Source of the DNA: Methylibium petroleiphilum PM1
GTDB taxonomy: Bacteria > Pseudomonadota > Gammaproteobacteria > Burkholderiales > Burkholderiaceae_C
NCBI RefSeq assembly: GCF_000015725.1
Contig: NC_008825.1
Span: 3,348,001-3,412,000, forward strand
DNA: 64,000 nucleotides
Reading direction: 5' to 3'
Shown: positions 8,859 through 17,409 of the stretch, piece by piece
How the letters are laid out: every line of letters begins with the position of its first letter
How positions within the stretch are numbered: the stretch's first letter is position 1
The notes under the pieces: generated by a model
Told to the model about the DNA's origin: nothing
Database searches by the model: none
Seen by the model: the letters and a program-made list of their open reading frames with translations, nothing else
Made by a program: the position numbers and the translations under genes

Positions 8859-9578
8859 ATGACGCTGCCCCTCTGGCTGTATGCGCTGCTCGCGGGCATG
8901 GCCCTGGTCTGCGCATTTGCCGTCGGGCGCTACTCGCTCGCCCGCCGACAACGCCGTTCGCTGCCGAGGCAATGGCTGCTGATGGCACGGCCGGTCCTCA
9001 ATTCCGACGAACGCCGCACCATGCGCATGCTGCGCGAGGGGCTGCCCCAGTACATCGTGCTGGCGAAACTGCCGCTGGTCCGCCTCTGCCAACCGCGCGA
9101 CCCGCGGCGGGTGCGCTACTGGTTCGACCTGCTCGGAAGCCTGCACGTGAGTTTTGCCGTCTGCAGCCCCAACGGCCGGGTCATCGCCGTCATCGACCTC
9201 GAGCCGGAGCGCGGCGTGTCGCGGCGCGCCAGCAAGATCAAGCAATCGGTACTGGATGCGTGCCGCATCCGCTACCTGTCGTGCAAGGCCGAGAATCTGC
9301 CCCCGATGAGCGAACTGCAATTGCTGCTTCGCCCCCAGGGCGCTGCACCGCGCCAAGCGCCGCTCGCCGCCGCGCCACCGAAAAACTTCCAGCAGGCACG
9401 CAGCACCTTGTCCGACACGGTCCGCACGCGCCGCGCCGAGCGCTCGGCCCGCTGGGCGGACTCCGGCTTCCCGCAGGATTCCTTTTTTGCGCCGGACAGT
9501 CGACTCGACGGCCCGAGCAGCGAGTTTGCGCCACTGGCCGCGGCAGTGCCCGACTCGCTCTCGGGTTCTCTGCGCTGA
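8859..9578 (+). CDS. DUF2726-like membrane-anchored protein
   Basis: Protein of 239 residues with one N-terminal transmembrane helix (about residues 4-24, LWLYALLAGMALVCAFAVG). A domain at about 45-165 resembles DUF2726 (N-S-D-E-R-R start, then a beta strand with VSFAVCSPNGRVIAVIDLE and a late CRIRYL strand); this fold is related to restriction-endonuclease-like nuclease folds. The usual acidic catalytic pattern is only partly recognisable (DLE), so activity is uncertain. The C-terminal 70 residues are proline/alanine rich and probably disordered. The gap of 127 bases to the GNAT gene and 87 bases to srkA suggests independent expression or a loose cluster. Function unknown. Confidence 0.75.
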   Translation: MTLPLWLYALLAGMALVCAFAVGRYSLARRQRRSLPRQWLLMARPVLNSDERRTMRMLREGLPQYIVLAKLPLVRLCQPRDPRRVRYWFDLLGSLHVSFAVCSPNGRVIAVIDLEPERGVSRRASKIKQSVLDACRIRYLSCKAENLPPMSELQLLLRPQGAAPRQAPLAAAPPKNFQQARSTLSDTVRTRRAERSARWADSGFPQDSFFAPDSRLDGPSSEFAPLAAAVPDSLSGSLR

Positions 9579-9665
9579 ACACTCGCCCGCCTCGGAAAGG
9601 CGCCGTCGCAGATCCGATCCGCCAGCGTTCCCGGCCGGGGTACGCCCGCATGCGAGCATCGCGGC

Positions 9666-10682
9666 ATGGATCATGCCGCACCGCCCCAGCCCTTTGCCGA
9701 TCTGACACCGCACGCGGTGCTCGACGCGATGGCCGACATCGGCCTTTACGGCGATGGTCGGCTGCTGCAACTCAACTCCTACGAGAACCGCGTGTTCCAG
9801 GTGGCGCTGGAGGACGGCAACACCGTCGTCGCGAAGTTCTATCGCCCCGCGCGCTGGAGCAACGAGCAAATCCTCGAGGAGCACGCCTACGCGCTCGAGC
9901 TCGACGCCGCCGAAGTGCCGGTCGTCGCCCCGCTGGTGCTGGATCCCCGGCAAGCGCGCGGTGCATTGCGATGCCTCGGTGCGCCTCCCACGCTGGCAAC
10001 GCTCGGCGGCATGCGTTTCGCCGTCGCGCCGCGCCGCGCCGGCCGGGCGCCGGAACTCGACGATCCCGAGGTGCTGGAATGGATCGGCCGCTTCATCGGT
10101 CGTCTGCATGCCGTTGGGCGACAGCGGCCGTTCGAGCACCGGCGCACGCTTGACATCGATACCTTCGGCCATGCTCCGCGGAAGTGGCTGCTCGACACCG
10201 ACAAGGTCACCGCCGCAGAGCGCCCGCGCTGGTCAGACGTGTCGGAGCGGGCGCTGACGCTGGTGGCCCAGCATTTCGCCGCGGCCGCCCCGCTGCGTTC
10301 GCTGCGCCTCCATGGCGACTTCCACCCTGGCAACCTGCTGTGGACGCCTCAGGGCCCCCATTTCGTCGATCTCGACGACGCGGCGATGGGTCCCGCCGTA
10401 CAGGATCTGTGGACGCTGCTGTCGGGAGACCCGGATGTCGCCCGACAGCAACTCGCCGCGCTGCTGGAGGGCTACGAAACGTTCTGCGACTTCGACCGCC
10501 GCGAGCTCGCACTGGTCGAGGCGCTTCGCACCCTGCGGATGATCCACCACAGCGCCTGGCTCGCACAGCGTTGGGACGATCCGGCCTTCCCCGCCGCGTT
10601 CCCGTGGTTCGGCGCGCCGAGCTACTGGTCCCAGCAGATCGAGCACCTGCTGATGCAGATCGACGTGATGACCGGCGCGTAG
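9666..10682 (+). CDS. srkA: Stress response serine/threonine kinase SrkA (YihE/RdoA)
   Basis: Eukaryotic-like protein kinase of the APH/choline-kinase fold; in E. coli it protects stressed cells from programmed death and links to the Cpx response. The 338-residue protein has the nucleotide-binding opening LNSYENRVFQV, the lysine in VVAKFYRP, the catalytic loop HGDFHPGN (His216, Asp218, Asn223) and the metal-binding FVDLDDAAMGP. Length equals E. coli YihE (about 328). In E. coli the neighbour is dsbA, which is absent here. It converges on htpG, with an inverted repeat overlapping its stop codon. Confidence 0.94.
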   Translation: MDHAAPPQPFADLTPHAVLDAMADIGLYGDGRLLQLNSYENRVFQVALEDGNTVVAKFYRPARWSNEQILEEHAYALELDAAEVPVVAPLVLDPRQARGALRCLGAPPTLATLGGMRFAVAPRRAGRAPELDDPEVLEWIGRFIGRLHAVGRQRPFEHRRTLDIDTFGHAPRKWLLDTDKVTAAERPRWSDVSERALTLVAQHFAAAAPLRSLRLHGDFHPGNLLWTPQGPHFVDLDDAAMGPAVQDLWTLLSGDPDVARQQLAALLEGYETFCDFDRRELALVEALRTLRMIHHSAWLAQRWDDPAFPAAFPWFGAPSYWSQQIEHLLMQIDVMTGA

Positions 10683-10690
10683 CGCCGGTC
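10670..10690. terminator. Hairpin overlapping the srkA stop codon
   Basis: GACCGGCGC (10670-10678) and GCGCCGGTC (10682-10690) form a perfect nine-pair stem with a three-base loop that contains part of the srkA stop codon. It lies in the 26-base gap between converging srkA and htpG. No T tract on either side, so termination is only a guess. Confidence 0.35.
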
Positions 10691-10708
10691 AGCGCAGAAC
10701 GGAGCGGC

Positions 10709-12586
10709 TCAGACCAGCAGCCGGTTCACGCGCTGCACGTAGGCAGCCGGGTCGTCGAGCTGGCCGCCTTCGGCCAGCACGGCCTGGTCGAACAGCACCT
10801 GCGCCAGATCGTCGAAGCGCTCGCTGCCATCGAGGCGCTTCACCAGCGCGTGTTCGGTGTTGACCTCCAGGATCGGCAGGCTCGTCGGTGCGCTCTGGCC
10901 GGCCTGCTTCAGCAGGCGCGCAAGGTGCCCGCTGATATCGCCATCTTCCACCACCAGGCAGGCCGGTGAATCGACCAGCCGTGTCGTCACGCGTACGTCC
11001 TTGGCGCGCTCCTTCAACGTGTCCTTCAACTTCTCCAGCACCGGCTTGAAGGCCTCGGCCGCTGCCTCGGCCTGCTGCTTCTCGCCCTCGTCCTGCAGCT
11101 TGCCCAGGTCCACCGCGCCCTTGGCCACGCTCTGCAGCGGCTTGCCCTCGAACTCGAACAGGTGAGAGAGCATCCACTCGTCGACGCGGTCCGTCAGCAG
11201 CAGCACCTCGATGCCCTTCTTGCGGAACACCTCGAGTTGCGGGCTGTGCCGTGCCGCCGCCGTGGTGTCGGCGGTGATGTAGTAGATCGCCTCCTGGCCG
11301 TCCTTCATGCGCGCCAGGTAATCGGCCAGCGACACCCCCTCGTCGGCCTGGGTCGATGCGAAGCGCAACAGCTTGGCCAGGCGCTCCCGGTTCGCGTGGT
11401 CCTCGCCCACGCCTTCCTTGAGCACCGCGCCGAACTCGCGCCAGAAGGCGGCGTACTGGTCGCGCCGCGCGGCGTCTTCGCTGCCCGCCATCTCTTCCAG
11501 CATGCCCAGCACGCGCTTGGTCGAGCCTTCACGGATCGCCTTCACGTCGCGACTTTCCTGCAGCAGCTCGCGCGAGACGTTCAGCGGCAGGTCGCTCGAA
11601 TCGATCACGCCCTTGACGAAGCGCAGGTAGCTCGGCATCAGCGCCTGTGCGTCGTCCATGATGAAGACGCGTTTCACGTAGAGCTTGATGCCGCCCTGGC
11701 GGTCGCGGTTCCACAGGTCGTGCGGCGCCTTCGCCGGCAGGTAGAGCAGCTGGATGTACTCGCTGCGGCCCTCGACGCGGTTGTGCGTGTAGGCCAGCGG
11801 CGGCGTGCTGTCGTGGCTGAACTGTTCGTAGAAACTCTTGTATTCCGCGTCGGTGATCTCGCTCTTCGGGCGGGCCCACAGCGCAGCCGCCTTGTTGACG
11901 GTCTCCCATGCGTCCTGAGTCACGTACTCGCTCTTCTCCGCGTCCCAGACCTGCCCGCGCATCAGGATCGGCAAGGAAATGTGATCGGAGTAACGACCGA
12001 TGACGGACTTGAGCTTCCACGCGCTGAGGAACTCGTCCTCGCCGTCGCGCAGATGCAGCGTCACCGAGGTACCCCGCTGCGCACGAACGAGATTCTCGAC
12101 CTCGAAGTCGCCGGTGCCAGCGCTGCTCCAGCGCACCCCCTCTTCGGCCTTCAGCCCGGCGCGGCGCGACTCGACCGTGATGCGGTCGGCAACGATGTAG
12201 CCACTGTAGAAACCCACACCGAACTGGCCGATCAGCTGCGCGTCCTTCGCCTGCTCGCCCGACAGCTTGCCGACGAACTCGCGGGTGCCGCTCTTGGCGA
12301 TGGTGCCCAGGTTGGCGATCACCTCGTCGGCACTCATGCCGATGCCGTTGTCGGCGATCGTGATCGTGCGCGCCTCCTTGTCGAAACTCACGCGCACTTC
12401 CAGGGTCGAAGCATCCTCGTACAGTGCGGCGTCGTTCAAGGCCTCGAAGCGCAGCTTGTCGCAGGCGTCCGAGGCGTTGGAGATCAACTCGCGGAGAAAT
12501 ATCTCCTTGTTAGAGTACAAGGAGTGGGTCACGAGGTGCAGCAGCTGCTGCACCTCGGCTTGGAATGACAAGGTCTGCTTGTTCAT
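10709..12586 (-). CDS. htpG: Chaperone HtpG (Hsp90 homologue)
   Basis: ATP-dependent cytosolic chaperone. The 625-residue protein has the GHKL ATPase motifs [22 protein letters not shown] and [11 protein letters not shown] in the first 130 residues. A middle domain follows ([31 protein letters not shown]) and then the dimerisation domain. Length matches bacterial Hsp90. The ATG at 12586 begins [16 protein letters not shown], the usual family start; the longer open frame upstream has no homology. A sigma-32-type promoter lies 60-90 bases upstream on the same strand, so heat induction by RpoH is expected. Confidence 0.98.
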   Translation of the reverse strand: MNKQTLSFQAEVQQLLHLVTHSLYSNKEIFLRELISNASDACDKLRFEALNDAALYEDASTLEVRVSFDKEARTITIADNGIGMSADEVIANLGTIAKSGTREFVGKLSGEQAKDAQLIGQFGVGFYSGYIVADRITVESRRAGLKAEEGVRWSSAGTGDFEVENLVRAQRGTSVTLHLRDGEDEFLSAWKLKSVIGRYSDHISLPILMRGQVWDAEKSEYVTQDAWETVNKAAALWARPKSEITDAEYKSFYEQFSHDSTPPLAYTHNRVEGRSEYIQLLYLPAKAPHDLWNRDRQGGIKLYVKRVFIMDDAQALMPSYLRFVKGVIDSSDLPLNVSRELLQESRDVKAIREGSTKRVLGMLEEMAGSEDAARRDQYAAFWREFGAVLKEGVGEDHANRERLAKLLRFASTQADEGVSLADYLARMKDGQEAIYYITADTTAAARHSPQLEVFRKKGIEVLLLTDRVDEWMLSHLFEFEGKPLQSVAKGAVDLGKLQDEGEKQQAEAAAEAFKPVLEKLKDTLKERAKDVRVTTRLVDSPACLVVEDGDISGHLARLLKQAGQSAPTSLPILEVNTEHALVKRLDGSERFDDLAQVLFDQAVLAEGGQLDDPAAYVQRVNRLLV

Positions 12587-12644
12587 GGCGGCCTGAAAAT
12601 CGTTGACAGGGTGCACGGGCGCGAGAGCCGAATGTGCGCCGAAG

Positions 12645-12673
12645 ATTGTGGGGCCACTTGCCGGTCTTTCAAG
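12645..12673 (-). promoter_or_regulatory. Sigma-32-type heat-shock promoter of htpG
   Basis: On the minus strand CTTGAAA (plus 12667-12673) is followed after 13 bases by CCCCACAAT (plus 12645-12653). This closely fits the RpoH consensus CTTGAAA-N11-16-CCCCATNT. Transcription would start about 50 bases before the htpG ATG. rpoH itself is encoded at 24326 in this window. Confidence 0.75.
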
Positions 12674-12776
12674 ACCGCGAGACCCCGGACCCGCGGGCCG
12701 CAGCGCGGCCCTGCTGCCCACCGCGGCCCGCGCCAGCGAGCCGGACCGCGACAGCCCCGAGGAGAACAACAACGCC

Positions 12777-14021
12777 ATGGAGACATCAGCTCTCGCCCTG
12801 TCCACTGCACCGCTGTGGACCCTGGAAGGTCTGCGCGGTGCCGACCCCGTGCTGGGGATCGCGCTGTTGATCATCATCGCCGTCGTCACCGGCGAGGCGG
12901 TGCGTCGCTGGACGCGCCTTCCGCGCACCTGCGGCCACATGCTGGTCGGCGTGATCGCCAGTCCGCTGGCCCTGCGCCTGCTGGAGCGCACCGATCTCGA
13001 TCCGTGGAAGCCGCTGCTCGATCTGGCAGTCGGCGTGCTCGTGTTCGAGCTCGGGGCCCGCATCCGCCCGCGCTGGCTGTTCGACAACCCCACCCTGGCG
13101 CTGCAGTGCATCGCCGAATCGGTGCTCGCGGCGGCCGCCGTGACCGCGGGCCTGGTGATGCTCGGCGCACCGGCGATGTCGGCGGCGCTGGTCGGCGCCG
13201 TGGCGATGGCCACCTCCCCGGTCATCACGATGGCCGCCGTGCACGAGACCCAGCCACGTGGTCAGGTCACCGAGCGGCTGCTGATGATGACCGCGCTCAA
13301 CAGCGTGCTCGCCGTACTCGCGCTGAAGATCTGGCGCGTGATCGCGACCGCTGACGCGCCGCTGAGCTCCGAGTGGCTCCCGGCACTGGCCAATGCGGTC
13401 TATGTGCTGTGCGGCTCGTTCCTGCTCGGCGCATTGCTCGGCCTGCTGCTGACGTGGATGTCACGTCCCATGCGCCGCACGATGGCCAGCGCGGTGCTGC
13501 AGATCGGCCTGCTGGTGCTCGGCGCGCTGCTGGCCACGCAATGGACGCTGTCGCCGCTGCTGGCGCTGTTGGTCGCCGGCGTCGTGGCGCGCGCACGCAT
13601 GGGCCACGGCCTGACCATCGAGCCGCAGCTCGGCACCGCCGGCGCCGCGCTGACCGTGCTGCTGTTCGTGAGCCTGGGGCTGGTCAGCTCGGTCGAGAGC
13701 TTCTGGAGCCTGTGGCCCTGGGTGCTGGCGATCATCGTCGCGCGCGCGCTCGGCAAGGGACTGGCGGTGGCGGCGCTCGCGCGACCCAGCGGCCTGAGTC
13801 TGAAGCAGTCGCTGGCCCTCACCGTGGCACTGCAGCCGATGGCGCAGTCGGCCCTGCTGCTGGGTGCGGCCACCTACGGCTGGCCGGCCGATGCGCCGAT
13901 CGTCGATGCCGCCGTGCTGCAGGCGCTGGTGATCGCCGTCACGCTGATGCAGCTCAGCGGCCCGGTGTGGTCGGTGCTGGGACTGCGCCATCTCGCCCGC
14001 GAAGTCCCGGAACGGAGCTGA
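12777..14021 (+). CDS. Kef-like cation:proton antiporter (CPA2 family, membrane domain only)
   Basis: Inner-membrane monovalent cation/proton exchanger of the CPA2 family. The 414-residue protein consists almost wholly of hydrophobic helices (about 11-13 segments from residue 22 onward), including [17 protein letters not shown] and the conserved [10 protein letters not shown] and [10 protein letters not shown] segments. It ends after the membrane domain and lacks the RCK/TrkA-N regulatory domain found in KefB/KefC. The ATG at 12777 follows GAGGAGA (12759-12765). ybdK starts two bases after its stop codon, so the two genes are almost certainly one operon. The transported ion is unknown. Confidence 0.85.
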   Translation: METSALALSTAPLWTLEGLRGADPVLGIALLIIIAVVTGEAVRRWTRLPRTCGHMLVGVIASPLALRLLERTDLDPWKPLLDLAVGVLVFELGARIRPRWLFDNPTLALQCIAESVLAAAAVTAGLVMLGAPAMSAALVGAVAMATSPVITMAAVHETQPRGQVTERLLMMTALNSVLAVLALKIWRVIATADAPLSSEWLPALANAVYVLCGSFLLGALLGLLLTWMSRPMRRTMASAVLQIGLLVLGALLATQWTLSPLLALLVAGVVARARMGHGLTIEPQLGTAGAALTVLLFVSLGLVSSVESFWSLWPWVLAIIVARALGKGLAVAALARPSGLSLKQSLALTVALQPMAQSALLLGAATYGWPADAPIVDAAVLQALVIAVTLMQLSGPVWSVLGLRHLAREVPERS

Positions 14022-14023
14022 CC

Positions 14024-15136
14024 ATGGCCTTGCAAGATTTCACCCCTTCGGAGCCGCTGACCCTCGGCGTCGAGCTCGAGCTGCAGTTGCTCAGCACCCA
14101 CGACTTCGACCTCGCACCGCAGGCGGAGGACCTGCTGCGCGAGACCGCCAAGCACAGCGGCGCGTGGGACATCAAGCCCGAGATCACGCGCAGCATGATC
14201 GAGATCGGCAGCTCCATCCAGCGCCGTCATGGCCCGCTGCGGGAGGAGCTGCGCGACATGCGCAACCAGCTGACGCGCGCGGCGCGCAAGCTCAACATCG
14301 CCATCGCCGGGGGTGGCACCCACGCGTACCAGCATTGGAGCGAACAGCAGATCTTTCCAGCCGAACGCTTTCGCTACATCAGCGAGCTGTACGGTTATCT
14401 CGCCAAGCAGTTCACCGTGTTCGGCCAGCACGTGCATGTCGGCTGCCCTGACGGCGACCAGGCGCTGTGGCTGCTGCATGCCCTGTCGCGCTACGTGCCG
14501 CACTTCATCGCGCTGTCGGCCTCATCGCCCTACGTTCAGGGACAGGACACCGGCTTCGATTCGGCACGGCTCAACTCGGTGTTCGCCTTCCCGCTGTCGG
14601 GCCGTGCGCCGTTCGTGCGCAGCTGGGAGGAGTTCGGCGGCTTCTTCGACAAGATGACGGCGACCGGCGTCGTGCAATCGATGAAGGACTTCTACTGGGA
14701 CATCCGCCCCAAGCCCGAGTTCGGCACCATCGAGCTGCGCGTCTGCGATACGCCGCTGAGCGTCGACAAGGCCGCGGCACTGGCGTGCTACCTGCAATGC
14801 ATCTGCCGTCAGCTGCGCGAGGAGAAGCCCTTCGAGCCCAGCGAGGACGACTACCTCGTCTACACCTTCAACCGCTTCCAGGCCTGCCGCTTCGGGCTCG
14901 ACGGCGAGATCGTCGACCCGAAGACCAAGCAGCGCTCGCGCCTGCGCGACGACATTCTGCGTACCTTGACGCGCCTGGACGAGCACGCGCTCGACCTGGA
15001 GGCGCTCGATGCGACGCAGTTACTGCGCGACTCGCTGTTCGAGGGCAACGATGCCCGCTGGCTGCGAACGCAGCGCGCGGCGATGCTGCCGCTGCCTGCC
15101 GTGGTGGAGGCTGCCGCCCGGCGCTGGGGTGAATGA
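14024..15136 (+). CDS. ybdK: YbdK family carboxylate-amine ligase (glutamate-cysteine ligase type 2)
   Basis: ATP-dependent ligase of the GCS2 family; E. coli YbdK has weak gamma-glutamylcysteine ligase activity in vitro and its natural substrate is not settled. The 370-residue protein starts TLGVELELQLL (active-site glutamates), has GGTHAYQHW, FGQHVHVGCP and the RPKPEFGTIELRVCDTPLS block, all typical. Length fits the family (about 370). The ATG at 14024 follows the antiporter stop after two bases with GGAG upstream, giving translational coupling. A membrane transporter of the glutathione-regulated Kef family in the same transcript hints at a thiol or amide product linked to ion flux (inference). 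Confidence 0.92.
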   Translation: MALQDFTPSEPLTLGVELELQLLSTHDFDLAPQAEDLLRETAKHSGAWDIKPEITRSMIEIGSSIQRRHGPLREELRDMRNQLTRAARKLNIAIAGGGTHAYQHWSEQQIFPAERFRYISELYGYLAKQFTVFGQHVHVGCPDGDQALWLLHALSRYVPHFIALSASSPYVQGQDTGFDSARLNSVFAFPLSGRAPFVRSWEEFGGFFDKMTATGVVQSMKDFYWDIRPKPEFGTIELRVCDTPLSVDKAAALACYLQCICRQLREEKPFEPSEDDYLVYTFNRFQACRFGLDGEIVDPKTKQRSRLRDDILRTLTRLDEHALDLEALDATQLLRDSLFEGNDARWLRTQRAAMLPLPAVVEAAARRWGE

Positions 15137-15151
15137 TCGACGGGTGCCACC

Positions 15152-15180
15152 CACGCAGAGCGACAGTTGTCGCCTGCGTG
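15152..15180 (+). terminator. Imperfect hairpin after ybdK
   Basis: CACGCAG-A-GCGACA (15152-15165) pairs with TGTCGC-CTGCGTG (15168-15180), thirteen base pairs with one bulged A. It starts 15 bases after the ybdK stop. No T tract follows. The rest of the 214-base gap up to 15350 holds only the upstream region of the thiamine-binding protein gene; I see no second gene and no THI-box. Confidence 0.4.
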
Positions 15181-15350
15181 GCCGTGACATCCGTCGCATT
15201 GATGCAACGCGCGGACGGTCCAGCCTGCGTCTGGAGCGCGCCGGCGCCTCGGAAACGCAGCTTCGATGACGGGCACAAAGCTTGCCCTGTCGGGTTCACC
15301 CGTTGCACGGGTCGAACGACACGCGCACATCACTCACAGGAGACTCACCG

Positions 15351-15659
15351 ATGGTCCTGCTCGAATTCGCCATGGCACCGCTCACCAAGGGCGAGAGCGT
15401 CAGCCCCTTCGTCGCCCGCTCGCTCGACATCATCGACAAGAGCGGCGTGCCTTACCAGCTCACACCGATGGGCACGATCCTCGAAGGCGAATGGCACGAG
15501 GTGATCGCCGTCGTCAGCGCCTGCTTCGAGGCGATGAGCGCCGACTGCGACCGGGTGGGCACGAACATCAAGATCGACTACCGCGCCGGCCCGGGTGGAC
15601 GGCTGCAGTCGAAGCTCGACTCCGTTCAGCAGAAGCTGGGACGCACGCTGTCAACCTGA
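15351..15659 (+). CDS. MTH1187 family thiamine-binding protein
   Basis: Small cytoplasmic protein of 102 residues with the ferredoxin-like fold of the MTH1187/YkoF family, members of which bind thiamine or its pyrimidine part. Conserved features are the first strand LLEFAMAPLTKGESVSPFV, GVPYQLTPMGTILEGEW in the middle, and the end region IKIDYRAGPGGRLQSKLDSVQQKLG. The ATG at 15351 has AGGAGA seven bases upstream; a longer open frame to 15282 lacks a ribosome-binding site. No thiamine genes are adjacent, although thiD occurs at 48165. Exact ligand unproven. Confidence 0.85.
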   Translation: MVLLEFAMAPLTKGESVSPFVARSLDIIDKSGVPYQLTPMGTILEGEWHEVIAVVSACFEAMSADCDRVGTNIKIDYRAGPGGRLQSKLDSVQQKLGRTLST

Positions 15660-15676
15660 CAGCGCGCCCGCGGGAA

Positions 15677-15698
15677 CTGCGGCCCGTGCCGGCCGCAG
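15677..15698. terminator. Hairpin between the thiamine-binding protein gene and the H-NS gene
   Basis: CTGCGGCC (15677-15684) and GGCCGCAG (15691-15698) form a perfect eight-pair stem with a six-base loop in the 52-base gap between two converging genes. No T tract is visible, so it is only a possible bidirectional terminator. Confidence 0.4.
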
Positions 15699-15711
15699 AT
15701 CCTGCAAAAGA

Positions 15712-16041
15712 TCAAGCAGCGAGGTCTTCCGGCGTCTTGCCGCCAGCGATCGCATCCAGGAACCACTGCGGGCGCCGCCCGTGGCCCGACCAGCTGTGGC
15801 CGGCGTCGTCGCGGTACTTCACTTTGCTGGCGGTCCGAGCCGGCTTCTTCTTTTTCGCCCCGGTGCCGCGCGGTTTGCGGCCCGACGCGGCGAGCCCGAG
15901 ATCGGCCGCGCTCAGGTCATAGAACGCTATCGCCTCGCGGATGCGCTCGATCACGTCTTTCACTTCGCGCTTCTTGAGAGCTTCCGCCTGACGCTGCAGC
16001 GTCGCGATTTCTTTTTGGATCTGGGCCAGTGATTTCGCCAT
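15712..16041 (-). CDS. H-NS family nucleoid-associated protein
   Basis: DNA-binding protein that compacts the nucleoid and silences AT-rich genes. The 109-residue protein has an N-terminal coiled-coil oligomerisation region (about residues 3-45, AKSLAQIQKEIATLQRQAEAL...), a basic linker rich in lysine (GAKKKKPARTASKVKYRD), and the C-terminal DNA-binding motif SWSGHGRRPQWF. The core loop reads G-H-G-R-R-P rather than the more common G-R-G-R-x-P. I chose the ATG at 16041 because GAAGGA lies seven bases upstream; ATG 16068 would add nine residues without a ribosome-binding site. Divergent from ychF. Confidence 0.9.
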   Translation of the reverse strand: MAKSLAQIQKEIATLQRQAEALKKREVKDVIERIREAIAFYDLSAADLGLAASGRKPRGTGAKKKKPARTASKVKYRDDAGHSWSGHGRRPQWFLDAIAGGKTPEDLAA

Positions 16042-16174
16042 TCCGATGTCCTTCGTGTTGGTATCCATGCCAGTGAGAGCATAAGCCCACGCCGGTAAAA
16101 TCGCTGGCAGTCGCCCGGCATCGAGGCGCCGCAGCCGCCGGCTGCTTCCACTCTCAACGAAAGCCCCGCCCGCC

Positions 16175-17269
16175 ATGAGCCTCAAATGCGGCATCGTGGG
16201 TTTGCCCAATGTCGGCAAATCCACTCTTTTCAATGCGCTCACCAAAGCCGGTATCGCCGCGGAGAACTATCCGTTCTGCACGATCGAGCCCAATGTCGGC
16301 GTCGTCGAATTGCCCGATCCGCGGCTGCAGGCGCTGGCCGCCATCGTCGTGCCGGAGAAGCTGGTGCCGGCCATCGTCGAGTTCGTCGACATCGCCGGCC
16401 TCGTGGCTGGCGCGAGCCAGGGCGAGGGCCTGGGCAACCAGTTTCTCGCCCATATCCGCGAGACCGATGCGATCGTGAACGTGGTGCGCTGCTTCGACGA
16501 CGAAAACGTGATCCACGTCGCCGGCAAGGTCGACCCGATCGCCGACATCGAGGTGATCCAGACCGAGCTCTGTCTGGCCGATCTCTCCACGGTCGAGAAG
16601 ACGCTGCAGCGCTCGATCAAGGCCGCAAAGTCCGGCAATGACAAGGAAGCCGCCAAGCTGGTCGACGTCCTGCAGAAATGCCAGACGGCGCTGAACGAGG
16701 CGCGTCCAGTGCGCAGCATCGCCTTCAGCAAGGAAGAAATGGCGATCCTCAAGCCGCTGTGCCTCATCACGGCCAAGCCGGCGATGTTCGTGGGCAACGT
16801 CGACGAAGGCGGCTTCCAGGACAACCCGTATCTCGACAAGCTGCGAGCCTATGCCGAGAGCCAGCGGGCACCCGTTGTGGCCATCTGCGCCAAGACCGAG
16901 GCCGAGCTCGCCGACATGTCGGACGAGGACCGGCTGATGTTCCTGCAAGAGATGGGACAGGAGGAGCCCGGGCTGAACAGGCTGATCCGTGCGGCCTTCA
17001 AGCTGCTGGGCCTGCAGACCTACTTCACCGCCGGCGTGAAGGAGGTGCGAGCCTGGACCATCCACATCGGCGACACCGCGCCGCAGGCCGCCGGGGTGAT
17101 CCACACCGATTTCGAGCGCGGGTTCATCCGGGCTCAGACCATCGCCTTCAACGATTTCATCGCGTTCAAGGGCGAGCAGGGCGCCAAGGAGGCCGGCAAG
17201 ATGCGCGCCGAAGGGAAGGACTACGTCGTCAAGGACGGCGACGTGCTGAACTTCCTGTTCAACGTCTGA
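16175..17269 (+). CDS. ychF: Redox-regulated ATPase/GTPase YchF
   Basis: P-loop NTPase of the Obg/YchF family, universally conserved, associated with ribosomes and oxidative-stress control; in bacteria it prefers ATP. The 364-residue protein has the Walker [10 protein letters not shown] (residues 9-17), the switch regions [12 protein letters not shown] and [10 protein letters not shown], a central coiled coil, and the C-terminal TGS domain with [15 protein letters not shown] and the conserved ending [12 protein letters not shown]. Length is exactly the family norm. It is often next to pth in other bacteria; here it stands between H-NS and a sensor kinase. Confidence 0.97.
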   Translation: MSLKCGIVGLPNVGKSTLFNALTKAGIAAENYPFCTIEPNVGVVELPDPRLQALAAIVVPEKLVPAIVEFVDIAGLVAGASQGEGLGNQFLAHIRETDAIVNVVRCFDDENVIHVAGKVDPIADIEVIQTELCLADLSTVEKTLQRSIKAAKSGNDKEAAKLVDVLQKCQTALNEARPVRSIAFSKEEMAILKPLCLITAKPAMFVGNVDEGGFQDNPYLDKLRAYAESQRAPVVAICAKTEAELADMSDEDRLMFLQEMGQEEPGLNRLIRAAFKLLGLQTYFTAGVKEVRAWTIHIGDTAPQAAGVIHTDFERGFIRAQTIAFNDFIAFKGEQGAKEAGKMRAEGKDYVVKDGDVLNFLFNV

Positions 17270-17409
17270 GCGTCTGTTCGTGAAGAGACCCGGCGGCGCA
17301 AGCGCTGGCGGGGTGTGAAGGCGGCCACGGCACGGCCTGCAGCGTGTGCCGACGGAGGCTGCCACGCCCATCGCCGGTGGTAGGCTCGCAGGCGATCGCC
17401 CCCGTCCTC

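Noticed and set aside
10709-13228. N-terminal extension of htpG to 839 codons
   Set aside because: Hsp90 homology starts exactly at 12586 and the sigma-32 promoter lies inside the extension.
15137-15350. TPP riboswitch before the thiamine-binding protein gene
   Set aside because: I looked for the CUGAGA and ACCUGAU blocks of the THI-box and did not see them; the hairpin at 15152-15180 does not fit the fold.
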